This document shows positions 1 through 8,405 of a DNA stretch of 38,785 bases, in pieces. The notes below the pieces were generated by a model, which saw nothing but the letters and a program-made list of their open reading frames with translations, searched no databases and was not told the origin of the DNA. Every line of letters begins with the position of its first letter. Position 1 is the first letter of the stretch. A program made the position numbers and the translations under genes. The DNA is taken from assembly GCA_947478785.1 (NCBI GenBank), contig CANJXI010000031.1:1-38785 (forward strand). The letters run 5' to 3'. The stretch is from Caulobacteraceae bacterium (GTDB lineage Bacteria; Pseudomonadota; Alphaproteobacteria; Caulobacterales; Caulobacteraceae).

Positions 1-128
1 ACCACGTCTTCAAGGACTACGACGCCATCCTCGACGCCGTCTGCGACGCCTGGAACCGCCTCATCGCCGAGCCAGACCGCATCCAATCCCTCGGCGCACG
101 GACATGGGCCTGCTGCGGTGACGTTTAA
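1..128 (+). CDS. IS630-type transposase, C-terminal end (partial, start outside window)
   Basis: The reading frame is open from base 3 to the TAA at 126-128 and gives about 41 residues, including HVFKDYDAILDAVCDAWNRL and a later RIQSLGARTW stretch. This matches the end of IS630-family DDE transposases, which typically finish with a conserved Asp-Ala-...-Trp-Asn-x-Leu helix and an Arg-Ile-x-Ser-x-Gly/Leu stretch. The catalytic domain lies outside the window. The stop overlaps the stop of the leftward flavoprotein gene, so the outer end of the element probably lies just after it, near the TATA at 139-142. IS630 elements insert at TA, which fits. The family call rests on this short tail only. 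Confidence 0.75.
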   Translation, partial: HVFKDYDAILDAVCDAWNRLIAEPDRIQSLGARTWACCGDV

Positions 129-1606
129 GGGCGGTTGGTATAAGCCGCCACCCCAATCGCCTTCAGCATCTCCCCTCGTTCCGGCTCGCCCCCTGCCCGG
201 TAGGCTGCTGCATTGCGTTGCCTCCCCCGCGCCCAGTAGCCCAGCACCTTGGCCAGGTTGGCGGGGCGGCGGAGCCAGGCCTGGGGGTCTTCCAGCATGT
301 GGAAACCGCGCAGGGCCGCGCGCAACAGGTCCACGTCCGAGCGGATGGCGACAGCCACGGCGTCCTCCATGAACCGCTTCTTGAGTTGGCTCTTCAGCCC
401 CGGCTGACTGCCCGGCGTCATCACCGCGCGCGCCCGTTCCGTGGCGTCCCGGTCGGCCTCGCACATGACGTCGTAATAGGGCCGCAGCTCGCGGTCGGTG
501 GCCGCCTGATAGAGCAGCACCCGGGCGGCCGGCTCGGGGCTGGCTTCCAGCGCGTCACGCAGGAGGTGGGCGCCCACGGCGGCGAACGAACAGCCCCGAC
601 CGTAGAGCGGGTTGCTCATCACCAGGCTGTCGCCGACCGCGAAGAAGCCCAGCGCCGCAGGCCGGCTCCCGGTCTCCATCGTTCGCCAGCGGCTGGTGAG
701 GTCGCCCATGCCGAAGACGCGGCTGATCGGCTGGGCGGTCGCCGGATCGATCCACGGGGCCAGCCCCGGAAGCTGCCCGCAGATGGCGTCGAACACTGCT
801 GGATCGACCACGCGGGTGCGCAGTTCCGCCTCGATCTCCGGCACGCAAAGCGTGATGGAGAAACAGCCGTTGTCGGCCGGGAAGACGCCGAACTTCAGAT
901 ATTCCAGGTCGCCGGTCAGCGGGGCGGCCGTCCGTGGCGGCTCGTCCACGCCCAGGTTCAGCCGATAGTGGCGGGTGAAGTAAAGAATCCCGCAGGCCTG
1001 CCGCTCCTCCCTGACCATCGCGCCGGCGGCCCCGAGCTGTTCGATGCAGTCCGAGGTGCGGCCGCCTGCGTCGACGACCACATCGGCGGCGAGCGTGTGT
1101 CGACCCCCGTCGTCCTCGACCACCACACCGTTGACGGTGGGAATGTCGCCCGGCGTGATGGCGAGTTCGCGCACGAACACGCCCGAGCGGATCGTCACCT
1201 TCGGCTGGCGCTCCACATAGCGGCGCATCACCAGCTCCAGGGTCGTGCGCCGGCTGGTCAGGATCGCCAGGTCCTGGTCCACGGGCGCGGGGACGTAATC
1301 GCGCCGATGGATCGCGGTCAGCCCGTCCTCGAAGGCCAGATCTCGGCAGCCGGCGGCCATCAGATCGGCCAGCAGTTGCGGATGCTCGTCGCGGATGATC
1401 AGGCGAAGGCGCGCCAGGAAGGCGTGGCTGTGCCGCAGATGTCCGACGCCGCGCCGGCTCCAGTCCGTGAAGGCCGCCTCGGCCCCGCCGTCGGGCGGCG
1501 GCGGATCACGTTCCAGCAGGGTGACCGCGCGGCCGGTGGGGGCCAGCGCCAGCGCGGTCCAGAGCCCGGCCATGCCCGCCCCGATCACCAGCACCCGCTC
1601 GGCCAT
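125..1606 (-). CDS. FAD-dependent oxidoreductase / monooxygenase-like flavoprotein
   Basis: 493 residues. The N-terminus is a Rossmann dinucleotide fold with GAGMAG at residues 9-14, followed by an acidic residue (Glu) at the end of strand 2. Near residue 320 there is a second FAD motif, FFAVGDSLVMSNPLYGRG, typical of the p-hydroxybenzoate hydroxylase, geranylgeranyl reductase and halogenase-like superfamily. No membrane segment is evident, so it is probably cytoplasmic. The substrate cannot be told. It is the last gene of a leftward run (rne, M48 peptidase, dsbA-like, this gene) and starts 5 bases after the dsbA-like stop, which suggests cotranscription. The last few codons (Thr-Asn-Arg-Pro-stop) overlap the IS630-type element end, so the original C-terminus has probably been replaced. 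Confidence 0.85.
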   Translation of the reverse strand: MAERVLVIGAGMAGLWTALALAPTGRAVTLLERDPPPPDGGAEAAFTDWSRRGVGHLRHSHAFLARLRLIIRDEHPQLLADLMAAGCRDLAFEDGLTAIHRRDYVPAPVDQDLAILTSRRTTLELVMRRYVERQPKVTIRSGVFVRELAITPGDIPTVNGVVVEDDGGRHTLAADVVVDAGGRTSDCIEQLGAAGAMVREERQACGILYFTRHYRLNLGVDEPPRTAAPLTGDLEYLKFGVFPADNGCFSITLCVPEIEAELRTRVVDPAVFDAICGQLPGLAPWIDPATAQPISRVFGMGDLTSRWRTMETGSRPAALGFFAVGDSLVMSNPLYGRGCSFAAVGAHLLRDALEASPEPAARVLLYQAATDRELRPYYDVMCEADRDATERARAVMTPGSQPGLKSQLKKRFMEDAVAVAIRSDVDLLRAALRGFHMLEDPQAWLRRPANLAKVLGYWARGRQRNAAAYRAGGEPERGEMLKAIGVAAYTNRP

Positions 1607-1610
1607 GGCC

Positions 1611-2339
1611 CTAGCTCGGCCGCTTGAGGTCGCCCGCCTTGGCCCGGGTGATCGCCGCCTGCAGGGCCGGGATGTCGGCCCCCGGGATCACCGTGTCGCC
1701 GATGATGAAGGCCGGCGTGCCCTCGATGTTGAGCGCCGAGGCGAGCGCGCGGGTGTCCAGCAGCTGCCGGGCGATCTCCGGCCGGTCGGCGGCCTTGCGG
1801 ACGGCGGCGGGGTCGAGGCCGACGGCGGTCATGTGGCGGTCCAGCGCCGGCTCGTCCAACGCCTTCTCGGCCATCCACAGGTTGTAGAGCGCCAGACCCT
1901 TGGCCTTGCCGGCCGGCGTGAGCGCGATCTTGGCGGCGGTGTCGGACACCTCGCCGAAGATCGGGAATTCCTTGAACACGAACCGGACGTCCGGGTTGTC
2001 GGCGATCAGCTTGACCACCTCGGGCGCGGCGGCCTTGCAGTAGCCGCAGCGGTAATCGAAGAACTCCACCACCGTGACCTTGCCGCCCGGATTGGCCACG
2101 AAGTCGCGCGCGTCGCGCTCGAGCTGGCCCCGGTGCTTGGCGACCAGGTCGGTGGAGGCCTTGGCGGCGGCGGCCCGGTCGTTCTCGGCCAGCTTGACGG
2201 CGGCCTCCCGGATCACCTCTGGATGGGCCATCAGATAGGCGTGCACCTTCTTGCCGAAGGCCGCGTCGTCGGCCTTCTGGCAGCCGGTGAGGGCGATGGC
2301 GGCGGCGAGGCCCGCGAGGGCGCGAAATTTGGGGTTCAT
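1611..2339 (-). CDS. DsbA-family thiol oxidoreductase, predicted lipoprotein
   Basis: 242 residues. The start was chosen at the ATG at 2339 because it gives a clean lipoprotein signal peptide with lipobox LTGC, Cys20 being the lipidated residue; the frame stays open further upstream but that stretch overlaps the M48 gene. A helical region (residues 25-80) precedes a thioredoxin fold with the active site CGYC (Cys98-Cys101) and the cis-proline loop GTPAF (Pro209). This organisation resembles periplasmic DsbA/ScsC/BdbD-like oxidoreductases and DsbC-type isomerases. The helical N-terminal segment could mediate oligomerisation, as in ScsC, but that is inference. It is probably anchored to a membrane facing the periplasm and forms or shuffles disulfides. 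It lies 38 bases after the M48 peptidase gene, in the same leftward operon. Confidence 0.88.
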   Translation of the reverse strand: MNPKFRALAGLAAAIALTGCQKADDAAFGKKVHAYLMAHPEVIREAAVKLAENDRAAAAKASTDLVAKHRGQLERDARDFVANPGGKVTVVEFFDYRCGYCKAAAPEVVKLIADNPDVRFVFKEFPIFGEVSDTAAKIALTPAGKAKGLALYNLWMAEKALDEPALDRHMTAVGLDPAAVRKAADRPEIARQLLDTRALASALNIEGTPAFIIGDTVIPGADIPALQAAITRAKAGDLKRPS

Positions 2340-2377
2340 CCCAGCCAGATAAGCCGCCCGAGCGGTTTTGCGAAGGC

Positions 2378-3781
2378 CTAGCGGATCTGCCCGCCCATGA
2401 TCGAGCCCTCGCGGGCCAGGTCCTTGAGGTCGTCCTTGGACGGTTTGGAGACCAGCACGATGTCGGTGGCGCGGCGCCATTCCGGGGTGTTCTTTGGGAG
2501 CTTCTCGCGGGCCCGCATGGCGAAGACCCGGGCCTGGCTCACGTCGCCGACGTTGAAATTGTATTCGGCGGTCGCCAGCCTCGCCATGCCGTCGTCGCCG
2601 CGCCGGTCGTAAGCCTCGGCCAGGAGGCGCCAGGCCACGGCGTTCTCGTCGTCCTGCGAGAGCGCCTTCTTCAGCTCGCCGATGCCCTCGTCGATCTTGG
2701 GCTTCTCGTCCAGCGCGATCAGCGTCTGGCCGAGATTGATGTGCAGCAGGGGCGCGTCCGGCTTCAGCGCCACGGACTTGCGCTGCGGCCCCTCGGCCTC
2801 CTTGGTACGGCCGTACTCGAACAGGATCTGGCCCTTCAGCTCCCAGAGGTACGGATTGTTCGGCTGCTCGGCCAGCAGCGCGTCCACCAGCTTCAGCGCC
2901 TTGTCCGGCTCCTTGAGCTGGTAGTAGGCGATCGCGCGGGCGTAGCGGGCCGGATAGCCCTTGTCGGTCTCCTTGTACTTCACGATGGCGACCTGCGGAT
3001 TGATGAAGCCGTCCAGCTTGGCCTTCATCACCTCGTGCTCGGCCATGGCCTCGGGCGAATCGACCTCGTTGAAGTGGGGCAGGGCGGCGACCCGGGTCTG
3101 CAACGCCTCGATCCGGTCGGACGACAGCGGGTGGTCGATGAAATACTTGTACCGGCGGGCCTCCTGGAAGACCTCCTGGTAGCGGAAGTTGTCGAAGAAT
3201 TCGGCGAGGCCCCTGGCCGACAGCCCGGCCTTGTCCAGCAGGGTGGCGCCCGCCTGGTCGGCGCGGGCTTCCTGCTCGCGGCTGTAGCCGGCGGAGCCCA
3301 GGGCGCCGAAATAGGGCGCGCTGACGATCAGGCCGCTGGCGGCGTCGGCGGAGCCCGCCATGGCCGCCAGCACGCCCAGGCCCATGGTCAGCAGGAACGG
3401 CACCATGCCGGCCTTGCTCATCTCGCCCGAGCGGGCGCTGTGGCCGGCGGCCAAGTGGCCGACCTCGTGGCCCATCACGCCCTGCAACTCGTTGGGGTTC
3501 TTGGTCTCCAGGATCAGGCCGGTGAACACCGCCATCACCTTGGGGCCTGCGAAGGCGTTCAGCTCCTTCGACCCGATCAGCAGGATCTGCACGCTCTTGG
3601 GATCGAAGCCGCCGGCCCGGAAGATCGGGTCGGCGTCCTTGTGCAGGATTTCCTCGATCTCGGTGTCCCGGATCAGCGACAGCGCTTCCTGCGCCGCCGC
3701 CACCGCCGGGCTGAGCGCCATCCCCGCGGCCAGGACCGCCGAGAGCGCTATGCGGGAGATCGACCGGGCAGGGGAAGCCAT
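2378..3781 (-). CDS. M48-family periplasmic metalloprotease with TPR repeats (BepA/YfgC-like)
   Basis: 467 residues. A signal peptide (residues 1-30, ending in Ala-Ala-Ala-Gln) precedes an M48 catalytic domain. The zinc motif HEVGH lies at residues 105-109 and the third ligand is probably Glu171 in EQEARAD. A hydrophobic Ala/Gly-rich stretch follows HExxH at about 125-160. From about residue 260 to the end the sequence is helical with TPR-like spacing. This is the architecture of BepA, which acts in outer-membrane protein assembly and quality control in E. coli; whether it does so here is inference. It starts 47 bases after the rne stop and is probably transcribed with rne. Domain order and length fit the family; a specific orthology is less certain. 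Confidence 0.9.
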   Translation of the reverse strand: MASPARSISRIALSAVLAAGMALSPAVAAAQEALSLIRDTEIEEILHKDADPIFRAGGFDPKSVQILLIGSKELNAFAGPKVMAVFTGLILETKNPNELQGVMGHEVGHLAAGHSARSGEMSKAGMVPFLLTMGLGVLAAMAGSADAASGLIVSAPYFGALGSAGYSREQEARADQAGATLLDKAGLSARGLAEFFDNFRYQEVFQEARRYKYFIDHPLSSDRIEALQTRVAALPHFNEVDSPEAMAEHEVMKAKLDGFINPQVAIVKYKETDKGYPARYARAIAYYQLKEPDKALKLVDALLAEQPNNPYLWELKGQILFEYGRTKEAEGPQRKSVALKPDAPLLHINLGQTLIALDEKPKIDEGIGELKKALSQDDENAVAWRLLAEAYDRRGDDGMARLATAEYNFNVGDVSQARVFAMRAREKLPKNTPEWRRATDIVLVSKPSKDDLKDLAREGSIMGGQIR

Positions 3782-3828
3782 GCGCTACTCTCTAAGACGT
3801 TCCCCGAGCCCTGGCCGAACCTAGCGCG

Positions 3829-6525
3829 TCACCCGCGTCGCCACCAGCCTTTGCGCGGGGCCGGCGGCGGCGTCGAGATCTCGGCCGGGTCGGGCGCGCG
3901 CGGCGCGGGGGCCAAGACGGGTTCCGGCGCGGCGACCGGCTCGGCCGCGAAGACCGGTTCCGGCGCGGGCGCCGGCTCAGGCGCGGATTCCACCGTCACG
4001 GCCTCGGCGACGGCGGCCTTGGGCTTGGCGCGGCTGCGCGGCTTCTTGGCCGGCGGCGCGTCGTTGGCGGGCTCCGGCGCCGCGGCAACCTCGGGTGCGA
4101 CCAACTCAACAGGCTCCGGCGGGGCGGGGGCCACGGCTTCCGCCACGGCCGGCGCTTCCGCTGCCTCGGCGGCTTCGCTCACCCGGCCACGGCCGCGGCC
4201 ACGACCCCGGGCGCGCTTGGGCCGGTCTTCCTGGGCGGGCAATTCGACCCAGATGTCCTCGTCGCCGCTTGCGGCGCGGGGCGCGGAAACGGCCGGGGCG
4301 GGGACCGAGGCTTCGGCCGCCTGGGCCTGACGCGGCGCCGGGCGCTCGTCATTGGCCGGGCCGGTGTCCTTCTTCAGGTCGTCGGCGGGGTCGTACCAGA
4401 CGAACGGATCGTCGCCGTAGGGCACCCAGGGGCGGGTCCAGGCGAAGACGTCGGTGGGACGGGTCTCGTCGCGCATCCGCCGGCCGCCCCTGCGGCCCCG
4501 GCGGCGGCGGCGGCCCGCGCCGCCATCCTCGTCGCCGTCGTCGCGCGGGGCGGAGTCCGGCCTGGGCGTCGCCGTGGCGGTCGCGTCGCGGGCTTCGCGC
4601 GGCTCGCCGTCGCGGCGTCCACGCCGGCGCCGGCGGCGTCCCCGCCGCTGGCCGTCCTCGTCGGTTCCGCCCTCGGCGTCCTCGCGGGGCGCGCCGCGGC
4701 CCTGGACGCGCGGCTCGTCGTCGTCGGTGTCCTCGCGCTCGATGGCCGCTTCGTCTTCCTCGTCTTCCTCGTCCTCGTCGTCCTCCACGGCCTCGTCGTC
4801 ATAGTCGTCGTCGACCATCGGCTCGTAGGCGGCGGAGGGGGCGACCACCGCGGCGTGCTCGGCGCGGGTCTCCATGGAGGTCCGCTCGATGCCCACGTCG
4901 CCCGTGGACATCTCGTCGTCGATGACGATCGTCACGAACAGGCCCAGCGTGGCGTGCAGCCGCGCCAGGTGCTGGCGCTTCTCGTTCAGGATGTAGAGCC
5001 CCACCGCGCGGGGAACCTTCAGGTTGGCCTCGCCGCCGCCCTTCAGGGCTTCCAGCTCCAGGGTCCGGAGCGCGGCCAGCGCGCTGGATTCCACCGAGCG
5101 CACCCGGCCCGACCCCTGGCAGTGCTCGCAGACGTGGGTGGTGCCTTCCAGCACGCCGGTGCGGCGGCGCTGGCGGCTGATCTCCATCAGGCCGAACGGG
5201 CTGATCTTGCCCATCTGCACGCGGGCGCGGTCGTCCTTCAGGCAGTCCTTGAGCTTCTTCTCGACGGCCCGGTTGTTCTTCGACTCGTCCATGTCGATGA
5301 AGTCGATGACGATCAGGCCGGCCAGGTCGCGCAGGCGCAGCTGCCGGGCGGCTTCCTCGGCCGCCTCCATGTTGGTCTTCAGCGCCGTGGCCTCGATGTT
5401 CCGCTCGCGCGTGGACTTGCCCGAGTTGACGTCGACGGCCACCAGGGCCTCGGTCTGGTTGATCACCAGGTATCCGCCCGAACGCAGCGGCACGGTCGGC
5501 GAATAGATCTGGCTGAGGTGGTCCTCGACCCGGTGCTTGACGAACAGCGGCGTGGGCTCGGTGTAGAGCTGCACCTTCTTGGCCTGGCTGGGCATCAGCA
5601 TGCGCATGAAGTCGCGGGCTTCCTTGAAGCCGGCCGCGCCTTCCACGAACACCCCGTCGATGTCCTTGTCGTAGAGGTCGCGGATCGCCCGCTTCACGAG
5701 GTCCTCTTCCTCGTAGATCAGCGCCGGCGCGATCGAGTGCAGCGTCGTCTCGCGGATGTTCTCCCACAGGCGCAGCAGATAGTCGTAGTCGCGCTTCAGC
5801 TCGGCCTTGGTGCGCTTGGCGCCGGCTGTCCGCACGATCAGGCCCATGCCCTGCGGCACGTCCAGGCTCTGGACGATGCCCTTCAGGCGCTTGCGGTCGG
5901 TGGCGGTGTCGATCTTGCGCGAAATGCCGCCCCCCCTGGCGGTGTTCGGCATCAACACACCGTAGCGGCCGGCCAGCGACAGGTAGGTGGTCAGCGCCGC
6001 CCCCTTGTTGCCGCGCTCTTCCTTGACGACCTGCACCAGCATGATCTGCCGGCGGCGGATCACTTCCTGGATCTTGTACTTGCGCATCAGCCGCCGGCGG
6101 CGGCGCGCGACCTCTTCCTCCATGACGTCGTCGTCGTCCTCGGAGGCGGCTTCGTGCTCCTCGTCGTCGCCGTCCTCGGAGGGCTCGGAGGCCGCCTGCG
6201 CGCCACGGCGCCCGCGCGGCTCGTGGTGGTCGTCCTCCTCTTCCTCCTGCTCGCGCATCAGCGCTTCGCGGTCGGCCAGGGGGATCTGGTAGTAGTCGGG
6301 GTGGATCTCGTTGAAGGCGAGGAAGCCATGGCGGTTGCCGCCATACTCGATGAACGCCGCCTGCAGCGACGGCTCGACGCGCGTCACCTTGGCCAGGTAG
6401 ATATTGCCTCTGAGCTGCTTGCGGTTGGAGCTCTCGAAATCAAATTCTTCGACGCGGGCTCCGTCGACCACCACCACACGCGTCTCTTCGGCGTGGGCTG
6501 CGTCGATCAACATATTCTTGGACAT
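3829..6525 (-). CDS. rne: Ribonuclease E
   Basis: 898 residues. This is the endoribonuclease that starts mRNA decay and matures rRNA, and it scaffolds the degradosome. The N-terminal S1 domain (about 35-230) is split by a long acidic and basic insertion at about 90-155, a feature of alphaproteobacterial RNase E. The RNase H/DNase I-like catalytic core contains VDVNSGKSTRERNIEATALK and LAGLIVIDFIDMDESKNN, which carry the two metal-binding Asp residues. The Zn-link is CEHC. The C-terminal half is disordered, with acidic runs, Arg-rich RNA-binding patches and Pro/Ala-rich stretches. It ends in PAPRKGWWRRG; in Caulobacter the C-terminal Gly-Trp-Trp motif docks PNPase. A GGAG lies 9 bases before the ATG. 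It is divergent from amiC with a 413-base gap. Confidence 0.97.
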   Translation of the reverse strand: MSKNMLIDAAHAEETRVVVVDGARVEEFDFESSNRKQLRGNIYLAKVTRVEPSLQAAFIEYGGNRHGFLAFNEIHPDYYQIPLADREALMREQEEEEDDHHEPRGRRGAQAASEPSEDGDDEEHEAASEDDDDVMEEEVARRRRRLMRKYKIQEVIRRRQIMLVQVVKEERGNKGAALTTYLSLAGRYGVLMPNTARGGGISRKIDTATDRKRLKGIVQSLDVPQGMGLIVRTAGAKRTKAELKRDYDYLLRLWENIRETTLHSIAPALIYEEEDLVKRAIRDLYDKDIDGVFVEGAAGFKEARDFMRMLMPSQAKKVQLYTEPTPLFVKHRVEDHLSQIYSPTVPLRSGGYLVINQTEALVAVDVNSGKSTRERNIEATALKTNMEAAEEAARQLRLRDLAGLIVIDFIDMDESKNNRAVEKKLKDCLKDDRARVQMGKISPFGLMEISRQRRRTGVLEGTTHVCEHCQGSGRVRSVESSALAALRTLELEALKGGGEANLKVPRAVGLYILNEKRQHLARLHATLGLFVTIVIDDEMSTGDVGIERTSMETRAEHAAVVAPSAAYEPMVDDDYDDEAVEDDEDEEDEEDEAAIEREDTDDDEPRVQGRGAPREDAEGGTDEDGQRRGRRRRRRGRRDGEPREARDATATATPRPDSAPRDDGDEDGGAGRRRRRGRRGGRRMRDETRPTDVFAWTRPWVPYGDDPFVWYDPADDLKKDTGPANDERPAPRQAQAAEASVPAPAVSAPRAASGDEDIWVELPAQEDRPKRARGRGRGRGRVSEAAEAAEAPAVAEAVAPAPPEPVELVAPEVAAAPEPANDAPPAKKPRSRAKPKAAVAEAVTVESAPEPAPAPEPVFAAEPVAAPEPVLAPAPRAPDPAEISTPPPAPRKGWWRRG

Positions 6526-6938
6526 CAGGTGAATCTCCGCGGCGCGCGCTGGGGTCTAGGCCCAGGCGCAGCCGGTGCATGGGATGGACGCGCGCGCCGG
6601 CCGACAGGACGCCGCGGACGGCGTCTCGGGGGGCTTGAGGCCAGATGGCTTGAGCAGCGCTGCCCATCGGGTGTGTTCCTATGCGCGCCGGATTGGCGCG
6701 TAATCGGATGATGCGTCGCTCGCCGGGAATTCGGTCAGCTGACGCGGGCTGTGGTTCGCGCGGATCCTGGCCCTGCTGAAACGGCGGTGGCCTGGCGCGC
6801 GGCGGGACTTTGCAACACGGCGCCGCAAAAGGAAAGCCGAACCGGAGCGCCCCGCGACGAATATGGCATGGGAAACATCCGGTTAACGGTTTGTGTACCC
6901 GCTGCCCGCGTATATGGCTCTTCGATCGGCGAATCCCA
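6526..6938. other. Intergenic region between divergent rne and amiC (leader and promoters)
   Basis: 413 bases without a convincing gene. It must contain the promoters of both rne and amiC. On the rne side there is a perfect 7-bp hairpin, GACGCCG (6608-6614), loop CGGA, CGGCGTC (6619-6625), located about 83 bases before the rne start. E. coli RNase E represses its own synthesis through structures in its leader, so this hairpin is a candidate element, but nothing beyond the inverted repeat supports this. The part nearest amiC (about 6860-6935) is less GC-rich than its surroundings and probably holds the amiC promoter; I could not assign -35 and -10 boxes with confidence. Confidence 0.45.
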
Positions 6939-8189
6939 ATGGGATCAAAGCGAGACGTGGTGATGCGGGCCGGAGTTGGGCGAGTTCTTCTGCGGACCAG
7001 GGGCAGGGCGTTCATCGCCTGTGCCGCCGTGGCCCTGGGCCTGGCGGCCGTCGCCGTCGGCCATGCCGCGACCACCGCCGCCGGCCTCCTGAAGGTCCGC
7101 CTGGGCGGCGACGCCCAGCAGACCCGAATCGTCATGGACCTGGACCAGGCCGCCAGCGGCAGGCTGGTCGCCGACGGGACCACGGACGGCCGCGCCGTCG
7201 TTGTCCTGGCCGGAACCTCGGCCCAGGGCGACCTCCAGGGCGTGGGCCAGGGCCTCGTCAAGACCTGGATCGTCGACCAGACCACCGCCGGCGCCCGCCT
7301 GCGGATGGATCTCGCGCCCGGCGCCAAGATCCGCCGCCGCTTCCTGCTGCCCCCCGCCGACGGCGTGGACCACTACCGCTACGTCGTCGACGTGATCGCC
7401 GGCCCGCCGGCCGGGGCGACTCCCGCCGTGGCGACGCTGACCAGCGCGACCCCGGCGCTGGCGCTCAAGCTGCGGCCCGAGATCGTGCCGGCCCGCAACG
7501 CCGCCCTGACGCTCAAGAAGGTCATCGTCATCGACGCCGGCCACGGCGGCAATGATCCCGGCGCGCGCGGCGCGATGGGCTTCGAGAAGGACGTCAACCT
7601 GGCCGCCGCCCGCGCGCTGAAGGCCCGGCTGGAGCGTTCGGGCCGCTACCACGTCGTGCTGACCCGCGAGGCCGACATCTATGTGCCGCTGGAGACCCGC
7701 GTGCGCATCGCCCAGCGCGCCGAGGCCGACCTGTTCATCTCGCTGCATTCCGACTCCGGGCCGGACGCCAGCCTGCGCGGGGCCAGCGTCTACACGCTCT
7801 CCGACAAGGCCTCGGGCCGCGCCAGCCGCTTCGTCAGCCGCGACGACTGGTTCATGAAGGCCAGCCTCACCGGCGACCGCGGCGTCAGCGACATCCTCTT
7901 CGACCTGACCCAGCGGGCCACCAAGAACCGTTCTGCCAGCTTCGCCCAGACCCTGGTCACCCACATCGAGGGCCGCGCGCCCCTGCTGCGCCGCAGCCAG
8001 CGCGACGCGGGCTTCATGGTCCTGCTGGCCCCCGACGTGCCGGCCGTCCTCCTGGAGATGGGCTTCGTCAGCAACCCCGACGACGAGGCCCTGCTGCGCG
8101 ATCCCCAGCAACAGGCCCGCCTGATGGGCGCCGTCGCCGATTCCATCGACGACTACTTCAACCAGACGACCCGGATGGCGTCGCGGTAG
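6939..8189 (+). CDS. amiC: N-acetylmuramoyl-L-alanine amidase (AmiC type)
   Basis: 416 residues from the ATG at 6939; an in-frame ATG at 6963 is an equally possible start, neither having a strong ribosome site. A signal peptide (hydrophobic core ending GHAA, about residue 44) is followed by an AMIN domain (about 50-165) that targets the enzyme to peptidoglycan or the septum. The amidase_3 domain follows: VIDAGHGG with zinc ligand His202, Glu216 in FEKDVNL, His270 in SLHSDSG, and catalytic Glu373 in LLEMGF. It cleaves the amide bond between N-acetylmuramic acid and the stem peptide during cell separation. In alphaproteobacteria it normally lies between rne and mrcA; here an 8-kb block separates it from mrcA. 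Confidence 0.95.
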   Translation: MGSKRDVVMRAGVGRVLLRTRGRAFIACAAVALGLAAVAVGHAATTAAGLLKVRLGGDAQQTRIVMDLDQAASGRLVADGTTDGRAVVVLAGTSAQGDLQGVGQGLVKTWIVDQTTAGARLRMDLAPGAKIRRRFLLPPADGVDHYRYVVDVIAGPPAGATPAVATLTSATPALALKLRPEIVPARNAALTLKKVIVIDAGHGGNDPGARGAMGFEKDVNLAAARALKARLERSGRYHVVLTREADIYVPLETRVRIAQRAEADLFISLHSDSGPDASLRGASVYTLSDKASGRASRFVSRDDWFMKASLTGDRGVSDILFDLTQRATKNRSASFAQTLVTHIEGRAPLLRRSQRDAGFMVLLAPDVPAVLLEMGFVSNPDDEALLRDPQQQARLMGAVADSIDDYFNQTTRMASR

Positions 8190-8194
8190 CGGGC

Positions 8195-8243
8195 GGTGCT
8201 GAAGTTCGTTAAGCCTCGCGAAAGCGAACTTCCCTGAAGCACC
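8195..8243 (+). terminator. Hairpin after amiC, possible terminator or attenuator
   Basis: Six bases after the amiC stop, GGTGCT+GAAGTTCG (8195-8208) pairs with CGAACTTC (8225-8232) and AGCACC (8238-8243). The result is an 8-bp inner stem and a 6-bp outer stem, with a 5-base bulge on the 3' side. No T-run follows, so it is not a classical intrinsic terminator. Its position at the end of amiC and before the accessory block suggests transcript termination or 3'-end protection. Confidence 0.4.
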
Positions 8244-8405
8244 GGTCGGACCGCCGCCACCGCTGCATCGCGGATCTCGAGGTTGATCTCAAACGGCGGA
8301 TTGGTGGCGGCTACGTCTAGCTTTCACCCCTCGCGACGCCCATCGTTCGCTCGCGATCCGCGTCAGAATCGTGGACAGTCCGCCGCAACCAAGGGAGGAC
8401 GAACA

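Noticed and set aside
218..1627. Long rightward open frame (469 codons) opposite the flavoprotein gene
   Set aside because: Antisense shadow of a high-GC gene: no recognisable domain, while the opposite strand has clear FAD motifs.
4855..6711. Rightward open frame of 618 codons over rne
   Set aside because: Low-complexity His/Leu/Val/Gln-rich translation, opposite the well-conserved RNase E catalytic core.
6810..6938. Extending amiC upstream to 6810
   Set aside because: It would put about 43 residues without conservation before the signal peptide; an internal start fits an exported amidase.
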